Below, in pieces: positions 13,733 to 23,749 of a DNA stretch of 64,000 nucleotides. Origin of the DNA: Triops longicaudatus (Eukaryota > Arthropoda > Branchiopoda > Notostraca > Triopsidae); assembly GCA_022885665.1 (NCBI GenBank), contig JAGQDJ010000621.1, forward strand, positions 2,760-66,759, read 5' to 3'. Position 1 is the first letter of the stretch, and every line of letters begins with the position of its first letter. Under the pieces are notes generated by a model. It was not told the DNA's origin. It ran no database searches and was given only the letters and a program-made list of their open reading frames with translations. The position numbers and the translations under genes are program-made.

Positions 13733-16700
13733 ATGAGTTCGTTTGACAACATGTCAGCAGTGCCAGTTATCACACCTGTAATGATGCGCTCATTCATTAA
13801 CAGATCCACAACCTCGCGTACGAGTTGGAAACTCTGGTGGTCGAGTAAGTTTCACATTTATGAATTATTTTTACCGCAATACCGGCAGCTTGCGAGAATA
13901 TTCGAGTTTGTTGGAGGTTTTTGGCGGGGTTTTCGTCTCAGTGTGAGTTGAGGGTTTTACTCGAATTTTGCACATGTTAAGCAATCCGTATTACGAAGGT
14001 TTTTGGCTGTGACGCATGGTTACTCCACGTGTTAAGCGGTTCGGATGTAAGGGGGCTTGTGAAAGGGTCTTCCGTATGATTTGTTTGTGACCTGTTCTGT
14101 AATGTGGTACTCAAAGGGTCACACGTTTTTCGCAGAAAGGCATACTTTTGGGAAAAGTACTTTTCCTCTTCCGTGTAAGCTAACCTTGAGCACTGCAAAA
14201 GTTTAATGTGACGAAACTTGGATGGAACACCGAAGAAAGCTTTGCTAGCTTTCCTTTGTGTATTCAGTCATTTGTATCACGTGTTCTAACATCAACTTCA
14301 ACTGTTACAAATGAGAGCTTTTTTTGCGGAACCCTCGAAAAAAGTCCTATTTTTTGTCTTTCGGTATACGAAAGCTGCTACTATTGATGGATCTTTTAGT
14401 TGCTTTTCTTTCTTGGGTTATAGTAACATAGGCCGCTATGTTGGGTTTAACTTTCGTTTTGGGATATCAAAGGATAGAAAGACATAGGGTCGTAAGAATT
14501 TTTCCCGCGAATGTGATAAATGAAGGTTTTTTTCATCTTCAACAAGGTATACAGTGCAAGTTGGCCTTAATTACGGCATTTTTTTTATCGGCAGGAAGCA
14601 TTGCGTACCTTATCGATAATAGTAGAAGAGCAATCATCAATAATAACGCGTTCTTTGTTAGTTTTTTGTGCATGTTTAAGTTTTGCTTTCTTACGGGCAG
14701 TAGAAAAAGGAGATCACGGCTTAAGAGTTATATTTCGTAATAACCATATGTTGCGTGAGCTTACTCATTCCAAGGAAGGCTATGTATGAATCAGGAAAAC
14801 CACAGTGATGGGAGATATAGGCTAGTAAGTACGAAAGACGAGGTCTTTGGTTTGAATTTAATTATTGAGTCATTCCTGACTGCACTAATTGATCATTGTG
14901 ACGGTCATTGGGACGTTTGTTGTACGCGAAAATGTGTTATTAATTAGCTATTTTTTGTTTCCTTTCCCTGTAGAGTTTCAATCCGTTTGTGTGATCTTCT
15001 TCTACCTCGCGTGCATCGTAAGACTTCCGACGCGTACCATGGCGGCTCCGGTTCCGAAAGCTGAAGCGAAACTTGTCATTGGAGACCACGAGCAAGATTT
15101 TGATGACCACGGTCTTGCTGAAGATTCTCTGGACCAGAGGCTTAAAGACCCACCTTATTGGATCAATCCCTGCGGTACAAATATGGATGATGAATTAGGA
15201 TTTCCTCCGTCCAGTAAAGACGCGGACGCTCCTGACACAAAGCAAAGCGACGATGAAGTGATCGTCTCCACGAAACTTGCCATCGAACTTGCCATCAAGC
15301 ACTTTGACTCTTTCAAAGAAGATTATGTAAGTTTCTTCACCAGCGTTTCTTATAGAATTTGACAAAATCAAGCCCAGAAAACTACGTAATTAGTTTTTTT
15401 CATTGTATTCTTATAAGTATTGAAGTGCAAAGCTCCGTAACTTTGCCGAATTGACTTCCGAGTATGAAACTGCGCATACCTTTTCACAAATTTTCGTAAA
15501 GTGGGGGTGAAAAGGAAGATGGGACAAGTTTTTTCAGCCAGGAGTCTTCCAAAAGTCTTGTAGCTGCACCATAGGACGTCGTAGATAAGCCGTAGCGATA
15601 ACAGCGTAACTGAAGTTTTTACCTATAAGTATCAACTTTGGTGAGCTATTCTGGGTTGACAAAGGGTAAGGCGAGGGATCAATGCAGGTGATCCACTGTT
15701 TTGCGAACTTAGTTCACATTCGTTCGATATTGAAGACATTCCAGTCTTGAGTACCATTCTATAGATATTCAACTTTTCATATGGCGAGCATTTTATCCAG
15801 CTCCGTGCAGGTTTGCTAGTTCCGTTTCAGCGAGTTAGCTTATACCAACCTGCTTTATTGTCCGGTGTTTCTTTAAAACTTGGTTGGGAAAAGGTTGATC
15901 AAAAATGCTAAATGGAAAAGCGACTCAGCCCCGGCGGTGATGATCGCAACGCACGAAGGCGATGACAGGAGCACAAGAACCTATTCCTAGAATCATGACC
16001 CAGAGAAAAACTCTTTTGGCTCCCCCTAATTTTAAAACGTAGCTAAAAAAAAAAAAACTTTATCTGTAATTTCACAGCTTGAGAAATTTTAAACACCATT
16101 TTAGCCAAGGACCTTTTCAAGTCAGTAATATTTTTTTATTTAATTGCAATTTGAACTTCCGAGACGGAAACTGGGACTCGCCAAACCTGTCCGGCAAACA
16201 GGGGAATGTCTTTTGTTCTTTTGGCTTTTAACGAAAAAGGGGGATTTAGACAGTTTGGCATTCCGAGGTCAAAGCCGGTCAAACTTGCCTAAAAATATCA
16301 GGTCAAGACTGGGGCTGACCAATGATCCGGTTGAAGAAAATATTGCTGAATGTTACTGGGTATGCAGATAGTGAACACGTTGGCACAGGATTGGAATGTT
16401 GCCGTTTATAACCGTTCGGGGGAGGTTTTTCGGCAAAGGCACGGAGTAAAAACCGCTTTAACTTTTACCTTTCGGTGCATACCGCACCTTTTTGCACAGT
16501 ACTCGGTGCTTGTAGGGGGTTTTGAACTGAAGGGGACAATGGAAACATGTGGGTGAAATGGGGAATCCTCGTGACCTGTCACCGTAATTGTAGGTGTTGT
16601 CTTCTGCCGCACAAGCCATTTTTACAAAGGGCAACGCACCTAGCCACTGGAAAATTGACGGACGAGGAAGGGAGTAGTTAACTTGAACAGACGCTAAATG

Positions 16701-17291
16701 TAGGCAAGTTAAACATGTGAGCTTGTAATTGTAGTTAGTGGGCTTGGTTTTTTGACAGAGCATCTGCTCCTGTATGACATAACCATGAATTGGGACATAA
16801 GTTTTTTGTTTTTTTGTTTCATTTTCTAGACTGAAAAGTTGTTCCACCAAAGCTGGGATGTTTTGGATGAAACTTGGCGTCACGTTCAAATCCCTTGGCT
16901 GCCAGTCGACAATGTGCTCAATGAAGATGCCCAAACCAAGGATTTTCCTACCTCCCTCAAGTCACTGTACTTGGCGTTCCAACAAGTGGCCATGAGCTTG
17001 GAGCAAACTATCTTTGATAGTGCGATTGATAGAGATCAGTTCTATCTCCATTTGCAGCAAACAGAATATAAAGTTCAGAACGTTCTCTGCGAGTTGCAAG
17101 CTGCTTTGCTGGAAAAGGCATTAACACCTGAGCCTGCTCCTGAGCGAAGCTTGATGACCGACCAATACCGAGCGGCGAAGGATGCTTCGACTAGAAATTT
17201 TCGAGATTTTCTTATTTTGAATCATTACTACAATCTCCTTAAGTTCTCCATGGATTACTTCGAAAAAGTCGGGAAGGACTCCCACGCGTGA
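13733..17291 (+). CDS. Secreted or signal-anchored helical protein, cytokine-like architecture, 3 exons
   Basis: The predicted exons are 13733-13844, 14974-15326 and 16830-17291 (308 aa). The donors are GTAAGT in both cases, with acceptors CTGTAG and TTCTAG. Both junctions are in phase. An in-frame stop at 13715-13717 makes 13733 the first usable ATG. The first junction assembles a hydrophobic stretch (residues about 39-55, FQSVCVIFFYLACIVRL) after a basic tryptophan-rich n-region, so it is either a signal peptide or a type II anchor. Residues about 61-135 are acidic and probably disordered, with a WINPCG motif. Residues about 135-308 are predicted to form long amphipathic helices, the last containing RNFRDFLILNHYYNLLKF. 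Two cysteines in the presumed mature part could pair. The layout resembles class I four-helix cytokines such as insect Unpaired ligands, but I recognise no specific family and this is inference. A shorter start at 15040 is possible. Confidence 0.72.
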
Positions 17292-17765
17292 AAGTGAAGA
17301 ATTTGTTGTGTGTGAGAGCTTTCTTTTAACAAAGAATTATGTATATAAACAGGGGACAGCATTCGTGTGCCTGTTAACAGTTTTAAAAAACGTATGGCAA
17401 TCCTAATGAAGAGAGTGTTTGCCATTTTTTACGGTGTAAAAAGAAATTTGCAATATGTTTGAGAAGGCCAAGTTTGTTAGGACATTGTTTTACGTAGAGG
17501 AGAAGTGGTCATGCAAAAGATATATTGTTAAACTTTCGCAGCTGCTTAGTTGTGTTCATGATGTGGTGTTGCTAACCACCACGACAAGGGAGTCTCGATG
17601 TATAGAACTTTAAAATGCGGCAGCTTAACTCTTGACTGTGATACTTTTGACAGTAGTTTAGTATTGTAAATCTTATTTATTGCTATGACTTAAATAACCT
17701 CCCATATGATCTTATTGGCAGGTTAGTGTTAAATGCGGAAGCCTGCCTTATTTAATGTGTTTATG

Positions 17766-17771
17766 AATAAA
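17766..17771 (+). terminator. Polyadenylation signal AATAAA
   Basis: A canonical hexamer lies about 475 nt after the stop codon of the cytokine-like gene and before the convergent minus-strand gene, in the right place to end its transcript. Confidence 0.6.
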
Positions 17772-17972
17772 TATTTAATGTTGAACTTGACACGAAAACG
17801 TTTGTTATTCTTGGCTAGGAGGAAACGCATACACAAAATTTCTAGGTCAATAGGAACACTGTTCAGAACGGACAGGTAATCACTCTTCATTGTTTGCAAG
17901 GTCTGAGATAGTGGAAAGTGGTCCTATTAGCTAAGTTGTGGTGAACTCGGCGTCAGTTAAGACCTTTAGCAT

Positions 17973-18284
17973 TCACGAAGTTCCTTCTCCGACATTCATA
18001 ATGTAAGGGTCTGGCCTTTGACCTTCTTGCGCTGGGGGGACAAACTTTGTCTTAAAGAACTCTTCAGCACGCTTCTGACAATCACCAAGCTCTAGTACAA
18101 GTTCTGCGATAGTGCCTAAAAGTCCGTTTGTTAGAAATATGCTTTGGCCATGGAAGTTTACTGAAAGTGTACTTCGATACTTGCAGACAGTACAAATCAT
18201 ATTTTCGTAAGATTTCGTCACATTGTGGAGCTTATTTAGTGCTTCATCAATTGCTTCTTCGGAAACCATAGGTCTGTTTGCCAT
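17973..18284 (-). CDS. Small protein of unknown family (103 aa, or 77 aa if spliced)
   Basis: The ORF starts at an ATG in good context (AAAATGG). It encodes a charged, helical protein beginning MANRPMVSEEAIDEALNKL, with ELVLELGDCQKRAEEFFK near the C-terminus and a hydrophilic tail. I do not recognise the family. Residues 31-56 (18193-18116) read unlike the rest and could be a 78-nt frame-preserving intron (donor GTACTG, acceptor TTTTAG). Removing it joins helix to helix and gives 77 aa. A strong donor (TTTTG then GTAAGT) at about 18380 on the same strand implies an upstream non-coding or partly coding exon ending there, with an acceptor near 18330. The gene is convergent with the cytokine-like gene (681 nt between stops). 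Confidence 0.55.
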   Translation of the reverse strand: MANRPMVSEEAIDEALNKLHNVTKSYENMICTVCKYRSTLSVNFHGQSIFLTNGLLGTIAELVLELGDCQKRAEEFFKTKFVPPAQEGQRPDPYIMNVGEGTS

Positions 18285-18542
18285 TTTAGATACACGTAAT
18301 ACGGCAGGCAAGACAGTTTCAGCTTTGCACAAGCAATGACGGTGCAAATCGAACAAATTGAACTTCAACGTCACTTACCAAAATTTCAATTTACCAGAAC
18401 CGCCGTAGCGAGGCGCACTGTCTCGCCGAGTTGCGACCATTCGCGACCGCCGTGCAGTCAAAAGTCCAATAGAAGCGTATCGTGTCTGTTTCTGTAACAC
18501 AGCTTTGCACCCCTTCCCTCTCTCTCATTTTCTACTCCTTTG

Positions 18543-19086
18543 TTATCGAGCATGCTTATCTTCCATTGCTGCTTTCAAATCCTGTATTTCTGGTACAGTA
18601 TTTAAATTAATATCGTCCTTATCTGCTAAAACTCTCCAGTGGGTTTGGAAAATTCGCTTGACGTCTGCAACCCCTTCAGGATTACGCGTTAGCCGGATAT
18701 TTTTAAGTAACACATTCTAAGCGCACTTTTTACATAACCCTTTTCTCTCAAGCCTAAATGAAATGGGGAGGGGTCTAAGGTTAGGTCAAATTCGCAGTCC
18801 TATAGGCTGCCCCTTCATTTCCATAAGGACGATACTTTTTTCAGTTACTGTACATGGCCTCGGTGAATGCAGTGTTTCACCTTGAGTTTGCTGGAATAAA
18901 ACAGTAAAAATCAAACGAGAATTCTTTTTTGTAGTGCTAGTTCTGAAGCATTGGTATTACCGTTTAAATCTGAGCGAATGACAGTTTTACGCGTGGAACG
19001 AAATAATGAAAAACTTATTTTATGTATAAAAAATCGGTTTGTGTTACTTACTTGCAAGTGTGCGTTTGGAGAGCGTCAAAATCCAT
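18543..19086 (-). CDS. Predicted 81-aa protein of unknown family, 3 exons
   Basis: The last exon (18716-18543) is the best evidence. It has 57 open codons with a protein-like composition (RLTRNPEGVADVKRIF, then an acidic stretch and ELQ-type helix to the stop), preceded directly by an acceptor TTAG. Working upstream, a 37-nt exon (18890-18854, acceptor TTCCAG, weak donor GTACAG) and a start exon (19086-19052, strong donor GTAAGT) join in phase 2 then phase 0. The chain is 82 codons, beginning MDFDALQTHTC. I do not know the family. The small middle exon and its weak donor make the 5' half uncertain. The gene would be transcribed divergently from PGM3, with 1.15 kb between start codons. Confidence 0.42.
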
Positions 19087-20234
19087 ATTGTCATATTAAA
19101 CTAATAAAGCTAAACAGTAACAAATGTGCATTTTTGGGGTCAATCGGGATTTATTTGAAAACAGTTCAATGCAACCATACAATTAAATATATACGACAGA
19201 TCTCATTTGAAATAACTTAGATACCGATGTTGGTTTGAGAAATCCTGACCACTAAGTTCAAAAACGAAAGTAATTAGCCAGTCTCTTTAGTCCTCGATTG
19301 GCTGTATGCAGGCCTACTTGTAAGCATCTAGATTTCCAAGTCAACTTATCAGAAAAAAAATTAATTGAGTATTATCCATATTGTGGTGCCGTTATGACAT
19401 TTCCCGCTTATTTTATTTTCACTCATATCACGAACCGAATTATCATCGGAGTGCAAAACCCATAAATGCAGACACATGTCTGCGCTCCATAAACCATTGC
19501 GGGCTGGGCGAAAGCGTAAAATAAGATCTAACTAACCTTCAGACTGTAAGTCCCTCATTTCTTAGAACTAGATACTCGTTGTGGCAAAAGTAAAATCGTT
19601 TCTAACATGTGTTTCCCCATAGAAAACTCTGCCAAAAGAATTTTTAGCGATACAGGGAACATAGGGATGAGAATTTGCAGTTACAATCGCAGTCAATATT
19701 GAACATACTAGCAAATCTCTGTCTGTGTTTGTGACATGAAAACTTCGTGTTTTGCTTGGCCAGTGTAAAAGTAAGAAGTCAAAAGCCTTCACGTGTAAAT
19801 TTGTAAATCTTCATTGCGCATTTATGTACGTGTTCAATAGGGTCTTGGTATATGCTTTCTCTTTAGCAAACAACACTTCTTTTGAAAGAAGTTTGCTTGT
19901 AGCGAAGTTCTAACACAGCTCCCTTCAGGATTTGATTGTGTTTCCTGTTGTATGGTGTAAGCATATGCATAATCTTGACAAGGTTTGCCAACAGGTAACA
20001 GCGTATAACCAAAACTAGTGCAGCATTTAAGCTACGATTAATATTAACAATAGCTTTTTTTAAAAAAAAGGGCATAGCTGACTTTGACTGTGTAAGCTAC
20101 GCAAGTTATTTGGTTTCTACTACAATTACATTTTTGCCCAAAGTCTACTCAATTTCCCACCGATTTTTTCATACTTAAACAAGCCAAAAGGTGGCGCTAG
20201 CTTTCAGAAAAGCAGCCGAATTCTCAGCAAAATC

Positions 20235-22999
20235 ATGTCGAATTTAGCAGCTGCTCAAGCTCGGGCGGCAGAAAAACATCCCAGGACATTAGACAAAGTC
20301 ATCCAATATGGAACAGCGGGCTTCAGAACAAAGTAATATTTCCCGTTCCAAAGTCATGTATAGATAATTACCAAGTTTATTTCCAGGGCCGAGTTGCTGG
20401 ACCACGTTATGTACCGAATGGGACTTTTGGCAGTCCTTAGATCGAAGTTTACTAAAGGTATGGTCCACACATAATCTTAAAAATCGTCCGAGTACTTCTT
20501 TATTAGGCGCCTTGTGAGATAACAGCTCTCCTATAGTCGCTTTTTTCAGACCCAAGAGTTTTTTAATGAAACTTTTTCACTAGATACCTTTAGTAGAAAT
20601 AGGTGAATTAGGTTTTATGTGAATTTTGTAGAAAAACATATCCGTTTTTTTAAATAAAAAACAGGGTTAAATTGCAAAACAGACTAATATTAAAGTTACA
20701 ATGTTCCCAATCGCTTGCTTTGGCGATAGGTGCATGCGACATGAAAAATTATACCTAATTTAACAACCTAACTCAATCTAACCTAATCTACCCGATGCTA
20801 ACTTAACGTAAAACGTCACGGGGCATAAAATAGAGAAGTACTGTCATCCCCGTAGACATGTTCCTAACGTTATCTCGACTTTCTTAATTAGCTACAATTG
20901 GTGTCATGATAACTGCGTCACATAACGCAGAACCGGACAACGGCGTCAAATTAGTTGATCCCCATGGAGAAATGTTAGAGCCGCATTGGGAGATCTTGGC
21001 GACAACTTTAGCCAACGTACCGTGAGTTTCTTTTTTAGTTTTCAAGTATTCGGTAGTTTATATGGATGTATCCCACAGAGACGATGGTTTGGCTTCATGT
21101 TTGGAGGCGATCGTGAAAGAGTGCCAGATTGACCTGACTGCACCGGCTCAAGTCTTTGTTGGAATGGACACAAGGTTCTTAAGGGTGTAAATTCATAAAA
21201 TTTGTGTTCTTATCCAACTTTAAATTTCAGGCCCTCGAGCCCCGCGCTTGCGCAAGCCGTGATAGACGGAGTGCAAGTATTGGGGGGATTGTACCAAGAT
21301 TTTGGTATGGTTTCGACACCTCAGCTGCATTTTGTTGTTACCTGCTACAACACACAAGGCGAATATGGGGAACCGACCGAAAATGGTTATTTCCGAAAGC
21401 TCAGCGACGCTTTCAAGAATTTCAGGGGCCAAGTAAGTACGTCATTTTGAATTTTTACTGATGATTATCCCTTCAAAAATATTTGGTCGTACTAGGAGAG
21501 TGAACGGGGGAATTATAAGCCGTGCTTACGTCTCGACGGAGCTAACGGTGTGGGCTATCTCAAAGCACAGCGCTTTCAAGAATTGCTGGGTGATAGCTTA
21601 TTTATGGAGATTTGTAACAAAGGCGAAGGCAAACTAAACTTTCAGGTAAAATCGGATACGTGCATTTCTAGTCCTACAAACGTATCATCGATATCTTCCG
21701 TCGCTAGTGTGGCGCCGATTATGTAAAAGTTGAACAGCGTGCACCGGAAGGTTTGAAAGAGCCAGGCGTACGCTGTGCGTCGTTAGATGGTGATGCCGAC
21801 AGACTCGTTTATTATTATACCACTTCCGAAGGAAAATTCCGTTTACTGGACGGCGATAAGATTGCAACACTTTTGGCAGCTTTCCTAAAAGAGCTCGTTA
21901 CAGCCAGCGGCCTAGACTTGAATCTAGGTTTGGTACAAACGGCTTACGCTAACGGAAGCTCTACTGAATACATTAACAAAACATTGGTGAGTTTTCTTTA
22001 TATTTTCATTATAACGCATTTCTTTTAGGTATTGTTATGTATTGCATAATTGAGTGTTTGTGATTTTTTTCTCTTTTCTTCTCATTTTGTTTTACTGCAT
22101 TTTATCTTGGAAATTTAATGTCCTTTTTACTAAAATGTACATCATTCCAGAACGTTGAAGTTGCTTGCGTACCAACGGGAGTCAAGCATTTACATCATCG
22201 AGCACTTGAGTTTGATATTGGTGTCTATTTCGAAGCTAATGGACACGGAACTGTGGTGCTTAGTCCATCCGCCATTCAAAAGATCAAAACCAGTACCCAA
22301 GATGAAAAGTATTGTAACTTGTCGTCTCCTTGTATTGTTGATTCCAAATTTGTTGTTAGGTTACAGCCTTCTCAACGAACAGCCGCGAAACGGTTTTCGC
22401 TCTTTTTGGATATTATCAACCAGACAGTCGGCGACGCCTTGTCGGACTTGCTGCTCGTCGAGACAGTTTTGCATTCCTGGGGGTGGAACGTTGAACAGTG
22501 GGACCTGTCTTACACCGACTTACCAAACCGCCAATTGAAAGTTTCCGTCAAGGTATAGCGTGACTTCAATACGGGAGGCCTTTGACGTCGCCAACTAAGC
22601 ATAACGTGTCTTTGACTAGGATCGTAATGTTATAACGACAGCCGATGCTGAACGTGTTTGCGTCACACCTGCTGGCTTACAAGATGCCATCAATGAATTG
22701 GCGAACAAAGTTTACAAAGGAAGGTCTTTTGTACGGTAAGTCTCAATCTTCGAAAAGTTAATCTGTAAACAGATGAACGGGCATTATACCATTAACAAGT
22801 GAAACAACGGTTAAGTGAATTTATTGTAATTCGGTGTTGATTTATTTTTCCGACCTGTAGACCATCCGGAACTGAAGATATTGTCCGCGTTTATGCGGAA
22901 GCCGCCACTCAAGAAGAAGCTGATAGCCTAGCAGTAGATGTCGCAAAAGTTGTGTTTGACTTAGCTGGCGGGATTGGCAAACCTCCACAGGTGTCATGA
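20235..22999 (+). CDS. PGM3: Phosphoacetylglucosamine mutase (PGM3/AGM1), 10 exons
   Basis: This enzyme converts GlcNAc-6-phosphate to GlcNAc-1-phosphate in the cytosolic UDP-GlcNAc pathway, feeding N-glycans, O-GlcNAc and chitin. Exons are 20235-20332, 20387-20457, 20892-21021, 21079-21174, 21231-21432, 21496-21645, 21708-21986, 22151-22552, 22620-22735 and 22861-22999. These give 560 aa (human 542) with every junction in phase. All four signature loops are visible: the catalytic phosphoserine loop TASHN (Ser66), the metal-binding loop DGDADR (276-281), the sugar-binding loop EANGHG (370-375) and the phosphate-binding loop RPSGTED (about 515-521). QYGTAGFRTK near the N-terminus is also conserved. 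Most introns are 50-70 nt. The start context is acceptable and no frame break is seen, so it appears functional. An insertion after residue 390 (KYCNLSSPCIVDS) is longer than in human. Confidence 0.97.
20696..20832 (+). repeat. Dispersed repeat family, copy 2 (in PGM3 intron 2)
   Basis: This copy carries CAATCGCTTGCTTTGG, a spacer ending in ATGAAAAATTATACC, a degenerate CTAACC core and the tail CGTCACGGGGCATAAAA. It matches the copies near 9.2 kb and 57.9 kb in order and orientation. It makes PGM3 intron 2 (434 nt) much longer than most of its neighbours. Confidence 0.75.
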
Positions 23000-23749
23000 A
23001 GTTATTGAAAGCAGGCGGAAAAATTAAACGTGCATTCCATTCCTAGTGCAATAAGCCATTCGTGACCCTTTTTGCATTTTAATTACTGATTTAATCTTGG
23101 TAAAGGTAAATTTTGGTGTCAATATACAGCAAATGCAAATTAGATAACCGCGCCTTACGGAACTTCACTTCAGTTCGGCCAGTGAGCTTATCTTGAGAAA
23201 TTTAAAACTAGCTAAACAATGCATTACCGAAAAAGCTTTGCGAAGAGTTTTTGGTACTATTTCTTTCAGGAGGTCTTCTTGCGAACTAATTTGGGAAGCA
23301 AAGTTTTATTTTCTTGATCGTTCTACTGTTCGTAAATTAACCATATTTCCAAAACATAAACGTTGATTTGAAAAAAGACTCACGTGCAAAGATACGGTGA
23401 AGCCCTTTTAAACACTTTGTTACTAATTACAAACTTTAATGTATTAAAATTATATATTTTATTAGAAAAGCCAAAAGAAAAATGAAATTAGAAGACTACC
23501 TTCGATTTAAAAAAAGCATCCTTGTAACATTTTCATGAGCCAAACGGTCTCGGCTTACACGGAATTCAGTTTCATTGCGGCTGCTCAGCTCTCGCGCACG
23601 CTGAAACTGCCCTTATCCGAAAGGCTAGGAACGGGCCTAGTGGGATGAAAGATACTAGCTCGTAGTTATTATCGCCTTTGTTTTCTTGCCCCTTTCGTCA
23701 GTTCAGTACGGGACAGGGTAGAACCATAGAGGTACGGCAGTGACCTGTG
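23000..23749 (+). other. Intergenic spacer, presumed attractin promoter
   Basis: This 750-bp head-to-tail spacer lies between the PGM3 stop and the first attractin ATG. No AATAAA was found close to the PGM3 stop. The last 180 bp are locally GC-richer, as expected of a promoter or 5' UTR, but no core element is convincing. Confidence 0.5.
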
